64,000 bases of DNA from Clostridium sp. UBA4548 (GTDB lineage Bacteria; Bacillota; Clostridia; Clostridiales; Clostridiaceae), in the NCBI RefSeq assembly GCF_002387895.1, contig NZ_DGLI01000009.1, positions 83,339 to 147,338 of the forward strand. The letters are read 5' to 3'. Both the position numbers and the translations under genes were made by a program. Numbering within the stretch: position 1 is the stretch's first letter; each line of letters opens with the position of its first letter. Of this stretch, positions 16,969 to 26,085 are shown in pieces. The notes beneath the pieces were generated by a model, which saw only the letters and a program-made list of their open reading frames with translations, made no database searches and was not told the DNA's origin.

Positions 16969-17970
16969 TTATTTGGCCATAAAATAAGTTTCAGTTGCTT
17001 TATATCCTTGGGAATAGAGAAAGTTGTAGGCTTCGTCCCCAGGAGATACGTTAAAGTTTACAGAGGATATTTCACCAGTATCTATGTCAATTGACCTATC
17101 AATGTCTTGTGTATTTTCCTTATAAGAGTCCTGTTGAATTTTTGAAAAACAAAGGAATAGATTTAATATAAAATCTAAAAAGTTATTAACTTCCTTATAT
17201 TTTGTATGTCCCTTAAACCTTGCCCCTAAGGTTTGAGGATTAAATCTATAGATGGTTTTGTCGTTAATGGTAGGGTAGTCAAAAATGTTAATAGGATAAT
17301 TTCTCATAATACCACCATCAGAGTAAATGTTTTTAACTTTTGCAGAAGCTTCTATAGCAGCATCCACAGTAATGGCTTCGAAAAATAGAGGGATTGACAT
17401 AGAAATTCTAACTGCTTCTGCCACTTCCATGTTTGGTGTGGTTTTAAAAGAAAATACTTTAGAGGCCTTATAGGAAATATCAGTACCAATAACATATAAG
17501 TCAAAGAAAGGTCTGTTATCCTTGTGAATTGCCGTGTTATTAAAATCCGCGAAGGTATAAGGAGGGGCCTTTTTACTTTTATCAAATTGGCCTTCAATCT
17601 GAGTTTTTAACCATTGATAGAAGTATTCACTAGAATACCAACCATAGTTTTTTACTAATCTATTAACACAGGTATAATCTCCATAGATTTTGTCTAAGTA
17701 AAGCTTAACTTCATGAGGAATTAGGTCTATAACTTTACTATCATACTTTTGAGGAACTTTTTTAAAGTCTAAGGAATCAGCAATGTTTTTAACTTCTATA
17801 AAAGGAAGGTTAAAGCTTGTTATACATGCTGTTATTGCTCCAGCAGAAGTTCCTGCCACTCTTTTAACATAGGACATCATATTGTTTTCATACAAGTATT
17901 GCAAAACCCCTAAATATGCAATTCCGTGTATACCTCCCCCTTCAAAAACCAAGTTTCTAATTTTATGCAT
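16969..17970 (-). CDS. Patatin-like phospholipase
   Basis: 333 residues with the patatin hallmarks: oxyanion hole EGGGIHGIAYLGVLQ near residue 10, nucleophile elbow GTSAG (about residue 42), and the catalytic Asp in DGGIMRNYPI (about residue 218). It should act as an acyl hydrolase on lipids. No signal peptide is visible, so it is probably cytoplasmic. SD AGGTGA precedes the ATG. Monocistronic. Confidence 0.93.
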   Translation of the reverse strand: MHKIRNLVFEGGGIHGIAYLGVLQYLYENNMMSYVKRVAGTSAGAITACITSFNLPFIEVKNIADSLDFKKVPQKYDSKVIDLIPHEVKLYLDKIYGDYTCVNRLVKNYGWYSSEYFYQWLKTQIEGQFDKSKKAPPYTFADFNNTAIHKDNRPFFDLYVIGTDISYKASKVFSFKTTPNMEVAEAVRISMSIPLFFEAITVDAAIEASAKVKNIYSDGGIMRNYPINIFDYPTINDKTIYRFNPQTLGARFKGHTKYKEVNNFLDFILNLFLCFSKIQQDSYKENTQDIDRSIDIDTGEISSVNFNVSPGDEAYNFLYSQGYKATETYFMAK

Positions 17971-18498
17971 AAAATCACCTAATTAAACTAATTCCCTTTA
18001 ATATACTCAAGATGAGTTTAAAAGGTTACAGAGGATTAAGGTTTCTTTAACATACACTTGTATAATGAAATTACTCAGGATAGTTTAAAGAGACAATATA
18101 GAATTAACACTTAACTTTCTGTGAGATTACGGTGATTTACTAAAACTCTCAAACAAATAGATAAAAATTGAAGTAAGTAACTCCATAAAAGAAATACCTT
18201 TAGAATAAAGTTTAACTCCATTATTATATATAGCAAAATAAATTTTCGGCAATGAAATGTATAGGAGGTCTTAGTATTAAAGAGTTCCATACTGCATTTA
18301 AAATTAATAATTAGATAAAACAATTTAAAACATAGTATGAGTATACGAAGCTATTATAATGAGATATAAAACCTGATAATAGTTTGTTTAGAAAATTATT
18401 CTATTATATTACATATTTAAGATAAGTCTACAATATTTGACAAATTTTATGTAATAATATATACTGTTATAGGAGTTAAATTTGAAAGGATGGGGACT
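17971..18498 (+). other. Intergenic region, lipoprotein promoter at its end
   Basis: This 528-bp AT-rich stretch between divergent genes has no convincing ORF. A promoter for the lipoprotein is clear at its right end: TTGACA 18437-18442 and TATACT 18460-18465, spacer 17. No riboswitch pattern was recognised. Confidence 0.6.
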
Positions 18499-19140
18499 AT
18501 GAAAAAATTTAAAAAAATGGCTGTTATATCTCTTGCACTATGTGTACTGTTTATTGTAGGTTGCAGTGCTAAGGAAAAACTTACACCTGATATTACAGCT
18601 ACCAGTTTGTTTAATCTTTATATCAAGGGAGATAAAGAAGCAGTAGCAAAAATGAAGATATCAAAGGAAGATGTTGATGCTATAGCAAAAATTCAAAAAG
18701 ATACTACAATTTCTTCAGTAAGAAACAATTTAAAAGCTGCTGGTTTAGAAGTTAAGGAAGAGAAGCTAGAAGAATTTTATAACGTACGTGCAGAAACATT
18801 AAAAAAATTGACCTGCACATCAGAAATACTTTCACAAACAAAAGATAGTGCAGAAGTAAAAGTGAAATCTACATATATAGATGAGGTTGCCATTGATGAG
18901 AAAGCAGCAAACGATGCATTAGAAGCAGTAAAACAAATGGGTCTGACTGATGAAAATGAAGTCGTAAGTAAATTTGGGGATGAATATATTAAAAATTTAC
19001 TAATGGGTTATCAAAGTGCTACGCCTTCACAAGACACAAAAGAAAAGACCTTTAAGATTACAAAACAACATGGAGTTTGGTTACCAGAGAGTATGGTTGA
19101 ATTTGGAAATGGCATTGGAGTGATAGCATCTGGACAGTAA
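18499..19140 (+). CDS. Lipoprotein, DUF5105-like
   Basis: The ATG at 18499 is preferred over that at 18490 because AAGGA (18486-18490) then has normal spacing. The protein is about 213 residues with a lysine-rich N terminus, a hydrophobic core and a lipobox IVGC with Cys22, so it should be lipid-anchored on the outer face of the membrane. The rest is mostly helical and polar, with a pattern resembling the DUF5105 domain. Function unknown. It is followed by the decayed antiterminator leader. Confidence 0.85.
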   Translation: MKKFKKMAVISLALCVLFIVGCSAKEKLTPDITATSLFNLYIKGDKEAVAKMKISKEDVDAIAKIQKDTTISSVRNNLKAAGLEVKEEKLEEFYNVRAETLKKLTCTSEILSQTKDSAEVKVKSTYIDEVAIDEKAANDALEAVKQMGLTDENEVVSKFGDEYIKNLLMGYQSATPSQDTKEKTFKITKQHGVWLPESMVEFGNGIGVIASGQ

Positions 19141-19165
19141 AAGTCTGCTATTTTAAGAAAATTAT

Positions 19166-19330
19166 TTCTGTGACAAATATTAATTATGGCAATAACATAT
19201 TAAGTACAAGAAACATAATTTTTAATTTAAAAGTTTATATATAACAATATACATAATTAGTAAGTAATGAGCTCCTTAAGATTTTTCTTAAGGAGCTTTG
19301 TTGTTTGTGTAAAACTACATTTGGAAGAAT
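19166..19330 (+). promoter_or_regulatory. Decayed duplicate of the eutG antiterminator leader
   Basis: The segment aligns along its length with 19947-20112: a GTGACAAATAT promoter remnant, AATAACATAT, ATTTTTAATTTAA, an identical terminator hairpin (GCTCCTTAAG / CTTAAGGAGC) and AAAACTACATTT after it. The first hairpin loop now reads AACAAT (A instead of G at position 4), and the second has a mismatch and a one-base-shorter loop. The terminator is intact but its T-run is interrupted by G. EutV binding is probably lost. It precedes the DUF454 gene. Confidence 0.75.
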
Positions 19331-19539
19331 AAGTAAGAGAATAGTATGCATTAATTTGTAGAACAACATTAATTATGCAACTAATTAAATGAAAGATAAT
19401 TTAATTAGGTTTAATTATCTTGGAGATTTTGATAATATTATAAGAGATAAGTCTTTAGGAACAGTTAATTAGCCAGTGGTTGATATGGTGGCTGTTTCAA
19501 GATTAGAAGAATAAGCAGTTAATAAAGGAGGCCTTTGTA

Positions 19540-19929
19540 GTGGAAAGATTTAAAAAACTAATTTTTGTAATAATGGGATTCATTGCATTTACTTGTGCCC
19601 TAATAGGCGTAGTACTGCCAATTTTACCTACAACTCCTTTTCTTTTATTAGCCTCCTTTTGCTTTGTAAGAGGATCGGAAAAATTTGATAAATGGTTTAA
19701 GGAGACTAAGATTTATAAAAAGCACCTTGAAACCTTTGTTAAGGAAAGAGCCATGACTATTAAGCAAAAGATTGCAATATTGTTATTTGCAGACTTCATG
19801 ATAGCATTTCCACTGATTATATTAAAAAGTGTAGTAATGAAAATCATACTTATTCTAATTATTTTATGTAAATATTACTATTTTATATTTAAAATTAAGA
19901 CCATAAAGATGGAAGTTGAGAAGGTATAA
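19540..19929 (+). CDS. DUF454 (YbaN family) inner membrane protein
   Basis: 129 residues starting at GTG, with GGAGG eight bases upstream. The family pattern is clear: an N-terminal helix followed by LPTTPFLLLASFCFVRGSEK and KWFKETKIYKKHLETF, with two further hydrophobic segments at about 75-110. Function unknown. It lies between the decayed and the intact copies of the eutG leader, so its placement next to eut may result from that duplication. Confidence 0.88.
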   Translation: MERFKKLIFVIMGFIAFTCALIGVVLPILPTTPFLLLASFCFVRGSEKFDKWFKETKIYKKHLETFVKERAMTIKQKIAILLFADFMIAFPLIILKSVVMKIILILIILCKYYYFIFKIKTIKMEVEKV

Positions 19930-19951
19930 AAATTGAAAATAACTTTGTTTC

Positions 19952-20086
19952 TTGACAAATATAAATTATAGTTATAACATATAAATTAAATAATGCAGAA
20001 TTTTTAATTTAATATTTTTATATACAAAGGCGTATATAACTAGTGAGCAACGGTGCTCCTTAAGATTTTTCTTAAGGAGCTTTTTT
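19952..20086 (+). promoter_or_regulatory. EutV-responsive antiterminator leader of eutG
   Basis: The promoter -35 is TTGACA at 19952. P1 (20018-20039) has loop AAAGGC and P2 (20045-20058) has loop AACGGT, both hexaloops with A at position 1 and G at position 4, as required for ANTAR binding. The right arm of P2 is also the left arm of a terminator (GCTCCTTAAG 20055-20064 with CTTAAGGAGC 20071-20080, then six T). Phosphorylated EutV binding P1-P2 should prevent the terminator and allow eutG transcription. Confidence 0.9.
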
Positions 20087-20296
20087 GTTTATATAAAACT
20101 ACATTTTGGAAGGTGACAAATAATCTCTTGAGGTTTCTAAAGATACTCAAGGTTAAAGAGTTTATAAAATTTTGAGGATGTTTGATGAAGAAACTTTAGG
20201 AACGTCATTTCTCCTTCCAGTGCTTTGAATATCATAAATATGGTTATTAATTGAGAGTTCTGTTAGATATAAAACATGAAAGTAGGAAGTGATTAA

Positions 20297-21466
20297 ATGA
20301 GTGTTTTTTCTGTTGGTCCTAAGGTTTACTTTGGACAAGGAGAGCTAAAAAAGCTAAGAGAAATAAATTGTAAAAAAGCCTTTATTGTAACAGACCCTTT
20401 TATGGTAACCTCAGGTTTTATTAATAAGGTTACAGAACAATTAGAGCAGGGGAATATTGATTATGAAATTTTTTCAGAAATAGTTCCTGACCCACCTATT
20501 GAAGTGATTGCAAAGGGCGTCAAAGTTATGGACAAGTTTAATCCAGATGCGGTTATAACCATGGGAGGAGGTTCAGCTATTGATGCAGCTAAAGCTATTA
20601 GTTATTTTAGAACTTTAGTAAAAACTGGTCTGGACTCTTCAGCTAAAATTGCGAAGCCAAAGTTTATAGCAATTCCAACTACTAGTGGTACTGGTTCTGA
20701 GGTAACAGCTTTTTCAGTTATTACAGATAAGAAATTCAATATGAAATATCCCCTAGTAGAAGAAGCTATGATACCTGATATGGCTATTTTGGATGCTGAA
20801 CTAGTTAAATCTGTACCCAAAGCCATAACTGCTGATACAGGAATAGATGTGTTAACTCACGCTATAGAAGCTTATGTGTCAACGAATGCTACGGATTATA
20901 CAGATGCCCTAGCAGAAAAGGCAATTAAACTTGTGTTTAAAAATTTGAAAAGAGCTTACGATGAGGGTGATGACATGGAGGCAAGAGAAAAAATGCATAA
21001 TGCTTCATGTATTGCAGGACTTGCCTTTACAAATGCTTCTTTAGGAATAAATCATAGCATGGCCCATATTTTAGGGGGAAGATTCCATATTCCACATGGG
21101 AAGGCAAATGCACTGTTACTACCTTATGTAATAGAATTCAATGCCAATGTTAAAATGACTTCGGCACAGGAGTATACTAGAGCAGCTATAAAATATGCAG
21201 AAATTGCTAAGTTTTTAGGGTTAACTACCTCAAACAACGTACGAGAAGGGGTTAAAGCCTTAATTAGTGCGGTAAAGGCTCTAATTAAAAATCTAGGTAT
21301 TTCAAATAAAATTTTAGACTTGAAAATTAACGAAGTAGATTTTAAGGAAAGCCTAAATGAAATTAGTGACATTGCTTTAATGGATGGGTGTACACCAACA
21401 AATCCAAGAGAAGTTACTAGGGAAGAGTTGAATGAACTCTTTAAGAAGGCTTTTTATGGAAGATAA
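20297..21466 (+). CDS. eutG: Iron-containing alcohol dehydrogenase of ethanolamine utilization
   Basis: 389 residues, the usual EutG length. Motifs: GGGSAIDAAKAI (NAD binding, about 95), and metal ligands in INHSMAHILGGRFHIPHGKA (about 255-275) plus an upstream Asp in DVLTHAIEAY. It reduces acetaldehyde to ethanol and regenerates NAD+ for EutE, in or at the microcompartment. It is the first gene of the eut locus and has its own EutV leader. Confidence 0.94.
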   Translation: MSVFSVGPKVYFGQGELKKLREINCKKAFIVTDPFMVTSGFINKVTEQLEQGNIDYEIFSEIVPDPPIEVIAKGVKVMDKFNPDAVITMGGGSAIDAAKAISYFRTLVKTGLDSSAKIAKPKFIAIPTTSGTGSEVTAFSVITDKKFNMKYPLVEEAMIPDMAILDAELVKSVPKAITADTGIDVLTHAIEAYVSTNATDYTDALAEKAIKLVFKNLKRAYDEGDDMEAREKMHNASCIAGLAFTNASLGINHSMAHILGGRFHIPHGKANALLLPYVIEFNANVKMTSAQEYTRAAIKYAEIAKFLGLTTSNNVREGVKALISAVKALIKNLGISNKILDLKINEVDFKESLNEISDIALMDGCTPTNPREVTREELNELFKKAFYGR

Positions 21467-21492
21467 TAACTAAAAAAATAATTGATAAAATG

Positions 21493-21618
21493 TTGACAAA
21501 TTAAATATAATTTAATATAATTAAGTCATAAATTTTTAATATTTGTTCAATGGCGAACAAATTAAACTATGAGCAACGAGGCTCCTAATTACACCGAGGT
21601 GTGTTTTAGGGGCTTTTT
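21493..21618 (+). promoter_or_regulatory. Promoter and EutV-responsive antiterminator leader of eutS
   Basis: Strong promoter TTGACA (21493-21498), 17 bp, TATAAT (21516-21521). P1 at 21541-21562 has loop AATGGC in an 8-bp stem. P2 at 21571-21584 has loop AACGAG in GAGC/GCTC. The terminator at 21581-21618 starts in the right arm of P2 (GCTCCTAA with TTAGGGGC, then five T) and has an inner ACAC/GTGT stem. Both loops have A1 and G4. Confidence 0.92.
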
Positions 21619-21641
21619 ATGTTTAAATGGAGTGATTAACT

Positions 21642-21986
21642 TTGGAAAATAAGCAAAGAGTAATACAAGAGTATGTTCCAGGGAAGCAAATTACCCTAGC
21701 TCACTTAATTGCTCATCCAAGTAAAAATGTTTACAAAAAATTAGGATTATCCGATGAGTATAGTGAAGCTATTGGAATTTTAACAATAACTCCTAGTGAA
21801 GCAGCAATAATTGCAGCAGATGTTGCTACTAAAGCTGCAGACGTAGAAATTGGTTTTGTAGACAGATTTAGTGGATCCTTAGTAATAGTAGGAGATGTTT
21901 CAAGTATAGAAGCTTCCTTGAAAGCTGTATCTGAAATGCTACAAAACGTACTAAATTTCACTACTGCAAACATTACAAGATCTTAG
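21642..21986 (+). CDS. eutS: BMC shell protein EutS
   Basis: 114 residues, TTG start with GGAGTG seven bases upstream. A circularly permuted BMC domain (QRVIQEYVPGKQITLAHLIA at the start, ADVATKAADVEIGFVDRFSG in the middle). EutS forms bent hexamers thought to help shape the shell. First gene of the eutS-P-V-W unit, with eutP 11 bp downstream. Confidence 0.95.
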   Translation: MENKQRVIQEYVPGKQITLAHLIAHPSKNVYKKLGLSDEYSEAIGILTITPSEAAIIAADVATKAADVEIGFVDRFSGSLVIVGDVSSIEASLKAVSEMLQNVLNFTTANITRS

Positions 21987-21996
21987 GAGGCTGCCT

Positions 21997-22434
21997 TTGA
22001 AGAAAATAATGTTAATTGGTGAAACAGGTTGTGGTAAGACGACCTTGACACAAATGCTAAATAATGAAACACTAGAGTATAAGAAAACACAAGCTTTGGA
22101 GTTCAACAATTTTGTTGTAGATACTCCAGGGGAATATATTGAAAATAGAAATTACTACAATGCAATTATTGCAAGTTCTGTAGAGGTGGATGTAATCGCT
22201 TTAATTCAACCTTGTAATAAGGAAATGAGTATTTTTCCACCTAGCTTTGGAAGTATTTTTGCTAAACCTGTTATTGGTATTATTAGCAAAATTGACTTGT
22301 GTGAAGAAGAGAAAAGTCTTAAAGACTCCGAGAAGTACTTAAAAGAAGCAGGAGCACAAGAGATTTTTCAGATAAGTACAACTAAAAATTTAGGTATAGA
22401 CATAATAAAAAAATATTTAAATTGGGAACAATAA
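21997..22434 (+). CDS. eutP: EutP/PduV family GTPase-like protein
   Basis: 145 residues. TTG start with AGGAGG six bases upstream. P-loop GETGCGKTT (residues 7-15), G3-like DTPGEY and G4-like SKIDLC are present, as in the Ras-like EutP/PduV family. In some bacteria EutP has acetate kinase activity, which would fit the missing dedicated acetate kinase gene in this locus; that is an inference. Sits between eutS and eutV in one unit. Confidence 0.93.
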   Translation: MKKIMLIGETGCGKTTLTQMLNNETLEYKKTQALEFNNFVVDTPGEYIENRNYYNAIIASSVEVDVIALIQPCNKEMSIFPPSFGSIFAKPVIGIISKIDLCEEEKSLKDSEKYLKEAGAQEIFQISTTKNLGIDIIKKYLNWEQ

Positions 22435-22476
22435 CTTTGGAACTTAAGGTTTATTACTTCTAGAAGAGGTGGGAAC

Positions 22477-23055
22477 ATGAATAAAAAAATTGTAATAGCC
22501 GATGATGAACCTATTACAAGGATGGATATTAGAGAAATGTTAGAGGAAGCAGGCTACAACGTGGTAGGAGAAGCTTCCGATGGTTTTGACGCTATAGAAA
22601 TGTGTAGAAAGTTTTCTCCGAATATTGTAATTATGGATATTAAGATGCCACTATTGGATGGTATAAATGCTTCAAAGATAATTATACAAGAAGGTCTTGC
22701 TGATGGCATAATTCTTTTAAGTGCCTATAGTGATACTAACTTTGTGGAAAAAGCAAAAGAGGCAGGGGTAATTGGATATTTAGTAAAGCCACTGGATAAC
22801 AAGTCGCTAATACCTGCAGTAGAGGTGGCAATTTCTAGAGCTAAAGAAATGAAGGAAATCAAAACTAACATGATAAATGTTCAGAAGAAGCTTGAAGCTA
22901 GAAAAGTAATTGAAAAGGCTAAAGGAATTTTAATGGTTGAGCATGGAATCACAGAGCAAGAGGCTTTCTCAATGATTAGGAATTTAAGCATGAAGAAAAG
23001 AGTTACCATGGAAGATATTTCAGAAATAATTATTATGAGCAAGGATGGAGCTTAA
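22477..23055 (+). CDS. eutV: ANTAR response regulator EutV
   Basis: 192 residues. The receiver domain (1-120) has acidic pocket residues D9/D10 and phosphoacceptor D54 (VIMDIKMP). A coiled-coil linker leads to a C-terminal ANTAR domain (VIEKAKGILMVEHGITEQEA). After phosphorylation by EutW it binds dual hexaloop hairpins in RNA and prevents termination. Its likely targets are the three leaders at 20018, 21541 and 24498, one of which drives its own unit (autoregulation). Confidence 0.96.
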   Translation: MNKKIVIADDEPITRMDIREMLEEAGYNVVGEASDGFDAIEMCRKFSPNIVIMDIKMPLLDGINASKIIIQEGLADGIILLSAYSDTNFVEKAKEAGVIGYLVKPLDNKSLIPAVEVAISRAKEMKEIKTNMINVQKKLEARKVIEKAKGILMVEHGITEQEAFSMIRNLSMKKRVTMEDISEIIIMSKDGA

Positions 23056-23087
23056 TCTTACTAATATATAAGGCGATGTGATAGGAA

Positions 23088-24494
23088 ATGAATGAAATAA
23101 AAGAGTTATGCTTAAAACATACAAATTTAAAAGAAACAGACATAGAAATTATTCAACATATAGCTAGAACAATTCAGTTTATTGCTGATTCAACGGAAAG
23201 CGATGTTTTTATTGATTGTCCCACTACACATAATGATGCTGCTATTGTAGTAGCAGAGGCAAAGCCTACTAATAAAACTTCCTTATATAAGGAAAGTGTT
23301 GTAGGAAAGCTTGCCATAAGACAAAATGAACCTGCAGTTATTAGAGCTATTGAAATTGGAATGCCTGGAAGAAATATAAAAGGTATAACCCAAGAACAAA
23401 TTAAAGTAAAACAAAGTGTGGAACCTATTAGAAATAAGGAAAATAGAACTATTGGTATTTTAATCATTGAAAAGGACGTAACTGAAGATCTTTGCAATGA
23501 TAGAAAAATAGAAATATTGGCAGAAGCTAATGAAGAATTAACCACACAAATAGCAGGAAAGTATGAAAAAGAAAGTGACATAACTTATTATGTTAACGAA
23601 GCTATTTTAATTTTTGATGAGAATGGTACCTTAAAGTTTAAAAATCCTGGTGCGGATTTGCTTTATAGTAAGCTTGGGTACAATGAAGATATTCTCGGAA
23701 TGAACTTTTCAAACTTGTCAGTAACAAATAAACCCTTCAAAAATATAATTTCAAGTTGCTGTATTGATACCTTTGAGCATGAAGTAGGGGGAATGTGCTT
23801 ACAGGTGAAATATATAGTTCAAAGTAATAAGGCACTAAAGTTAGTTGTTCTCATTAGAGACATAACTGATATGAAGGAAAAAGAAAAGGAATTAGTTCAT
23901 AAATCTGTGGTTATAAGGGAAATTCACCATAGAGTTAAGAATAATCTTCAAACAATTGCTAGTCTTTTAAGATTACAATCTAGAAGAATTGACAACGAGG
24001 CTTTCTTAAATGCTATGAATGACAGTATAAATAGAATACTAAGCATAGCCGCTACCCACGAGATCCTTGCAAAGCAAGGTATTGATGAGGTAAATATTAA
24101 GGAAGTTATCAATAGAATAAAATCTAGCATGGTAACCTTCGAAAAAAGGGATAACATAGATTTAGCAATTAAGATTACTGGCGATGACTTTAGAATAAGT
24201 TCTGATAAAGCAACCACCACAGCACTAGTGGTAAATGAGCTTCTCCAAAACTCCATAAAGCATGCCTTTAGAGGAAAGAGCCAAGGAGAAATTATAATTA
24301 ATATTGAAAAAGGAAATATGTATTCCACTATTTCAATTATAGATAATGGTAATGGTTTTCAGGTAGAGACTGTTCCTAAAAACAGTTTAGGACTTATGAT
24401 TGTAAGAAGCCTTATTCATGATAAGCTAGAAGGAAACTTAGATATATTTTCTAATTCAGAAGGCACAAAGGTAGTCTTTGATTTTAAAAATTAA
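23088..24494 (+). CDS. eutW: Ethanolamine sensor histidine kinase EutW
   Basis: 468 residues, no membrane segments, hence cytoplasmic. An N-terminal sensor domain (about 1-135), a PAS-like domain (about 165-265), then the HisKA_2 H-box (REIHHRVKNNLQTIASLLRL, His280/281) and HATPase_c with N-box (NELLQNSIKHAF) and G2-like (NSLGLMIVRSL). In homologous systems ethanolamine triggers autophosphorylation and transfer to EutV. The eutA leader begins four bases after its stop. Confidence 0.94.
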   Translation: MNEIKELCLKHTNLKETDIEIIQHIARTIQFIADSTESDVFIDCPTTHNDAAIVVAEAKPTNKTSLYKESVVGKLAIRQNEPAVIRAIEIGMPGRNIKGITQEQIKVKQSVEPIRNKENRTIGILIIEKDVTEDLCNDRKIEILAEANEELTTQIAGKYEKESDITYYVNEAILIFDENGTLKFKNPGADLLYSKLGYNEDILGMNFSNLSVTNKPFKNIISSCCIDTFEHEVGGMCLQVKYIVQSNKALKLVVLIRDITDMKEKEKELVHKSVVIREIHHRVKNNLQTIASLLRLQSRRIDNEAFLNAMNDSINRILSIAATHEILAKQGIDEVNIKEVINRIKSSMVTFEKRDNIDLAIKITGDDFRISSDKATTTALVVNELLQNSIKHAFRGKSQGEIIINIEKGNMYSTISIIDNGNGFQVETVPKNSLGLMIVRSLIHDKLEGNLDIFSNSEGTKVVFDFKN

Positions 24495-24497
24495 TAT

Positions 24498-24604
24498 ATA
24501 AGCACAAGGTCGTGCTTATTAGGTGGCAACGGAGCCCAGGGTATATATTTTAAAATGGTTATATTTTGTATAGCTATTTTAAAATATAAATTCTGGGCTT
24601 TTAT
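24498..24604 (+). promoter_or_regulatory. EutV-responsive antiterminator leader of eutA
   Basis: P1 at 24498-24519 (loop AAGGTC, 8-bp stem with core AGCAC/GTGCT) and P2 at 24525-24536 (loop AACGGA, GGC/GCC). The right arm of P2 begins a long terminator at 24533-24604 (AGCCCAG with CTGGGCT and an extended AT stem, then TTTTA). No separate promoter is obvious, so it may act on read-through from eutS-W and gate the structural genes from eutA on. Confidence 0.9.
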
Positions 24605-24620
24605 ATTTCTCTAAAAAGGG

Positions 24621-26063
24621 GTGAGAAAAATACAAGAAAAAATTTTAAGTGTAGGAATTGACATTGGTACTTCTACAACTCAACTTGTGTTCAGTAATAT
24701 AACCATTGAAAATACAGCAAGTAGCTTTACAGTGCCTAGGATTAAAATTGTGGATAAAGAAATCATATACAGAAGTAATATCCACTTCACACCTTTAATA
24801 GATCAAAAGAAAATTGATGGAAATAAGGTAAGAGAAATCATAGCATCGGAATACGAAAGAGCTGGAGTTACTGTAAAAGATGTTAAAACTGGAGCAGTGA
24901 TAATCACAGGAGATACTGCTAGAAAAGAAAATGCTAATGAAGTATTACAAAATCTTAGTGGTTTTGCAGGAGACTTCGTGGTAGCAACTGCAGGGCCTGA
25001 TTTGGAATCTATCATTGCAGGCAGAGGTGCAGGAGCAGATAAAGTCTCAGATGAAGAAAATGCCTATGTTGTAAACATTGACATTGGCGGAGGTACTTCT
25101 AACTTAGCCTTGTTTAAAAATGGAGAGTTAGTAGATACAGGCTGCTTAGATATAGGTGGTAGACTGATAAAAATAGATTTACAAAGTAAGAAAATTTATT
25201 ATATCTACCCTAAAATTAAAAAGCTGGCAGAAAGCATTGGTGTATCAATTGATGTAGGACAAGTTGCTGATTTAGACAAAATAAGAAAAATTGCTAAGGC
25301 AATGGTAGGAATTTTAGAAGAGTCAGTGTGTTTAAAGACAAGAACTCCAATGTATGAGGAGCTTCTAACTAAGAAGGGCATTAAGGATGGTTATACCATT
25401 GAGTACATAACCTTTTCTGGTGGAGTGGCTGATTATATTTATGGAAGTGACTACTCGGACCCCTTTAAGTATGGAGACATGGGAATAGTTTTAGGGGAAG
25501 AAATTGCAAAATCAACCTTAGTTAAAAACTTAAAACTAAAACCTGCCAAAGAAACTATTAGAGCCACTGTTGTAGGTGCAGGCTCACATACCACTGATAT
25601 AAGTGGTAGTACCATAACCTACACAGATAATATATTTCCAATAAAGAATTTGCCTATACTAAAGCTTTCCTCAGAGGATGAGGCCAAGGGCTTTAACTCT
25701 ATAGAAGAAAGTCTTAGAGAAAAACTTAAGTGGTTTAACTTAGAAAATGAAAGCCAACAGGTAGCGGTGGCAATAAAGGGACCCAAGAGTCCAAGTTTTA
25801 TTGATATTCAAAACCTGTCAAAAGCTTTAATAAATGGAATGACCGAACTTTTACAACGAAACTATCCAGTATTTATTATAGTTGAAAATGATATAGCAAA
25901 AGTTTTAGGACAAACTGTTCATAGACAGCTAAATAAAAGCAATAATGTAGTTTGCATTGACAGCATTAAGGTTGAAAATGGGGATTACATTGACATTGGT
26001 AGTCCACTTGTAAATGGTAAGGTAGTTCCAGTAGTCATCAAAACATTAGTATTCAATTCATAA
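24621..26063 (+). CDS. eutA: Ethanolamine ammonia-lyase reactivating factor EutA
   Basis: 480 residues of the actin/Hsp70-like reactivase fold (VGIDIGTSTTQLVFSN near the start and VNIDIGGGTSNLALFKNG at about 150). It uses ATP to exchange inactivated cobalamin from EutBC. The assigned GTG at 24621 directly abuts the AAGGGG ribosome binding site. An in-frame ATA at 24630 would have better spacing and gives a family-like start, so the true initiation codon may be non-canonical. Confidence 0.93.
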   Translation: MRKIQEKILSVGIDIGTSTTQLVFSNITIENTASSFTVPRIKIVDKEIIYRSNIHFTPLIDQKKIDGNKVREIIASEYERAGVTVKDVKTGAVIITGDTARKENANEVLQNLSGFAGDFVVATAGPDLESIIAGRGAGADKVSDEENAYVVNIDIGGGTSNLALFKNGELVDTGCLDIGGRLIKIDLQSKKIYYIYPKIKKLAESIGVSIDVGQVADLDKIRKIAKAMVGILEESVCLKTRTPMYEELLTKKGIKDGYTIEYITFSGGVADYIYGSDYSDPFKYGDMGIVLGEEIAKSTLVKNLKLKPAKETIRATVVGAGSHTTDISGSTITYTDNIFPIKNLPILKLSSEDEAKGFNSIEESLREKLKWFNLENESQQVAVAIKGPKSPSFIDIQNLSKALINGMTELLQRNYPVFIIVENDIAKVLGQTVHRQLNKSNNVVCIDSIKVENGDYIDIGSPLVNGKVVPVVIKTLVFNS

Positions 26064-26085
26064 TTTTAATAGAGGGGTGAACAAA

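Noticed and set aside
18482..18502. Six-codon ORF (TTG start) overlapping the lipoprotein start
   Set aside because: It has a possible SD and a TGA that overlaps the ATG, but such short frames occur by chance and there is no structure to support attenuation.
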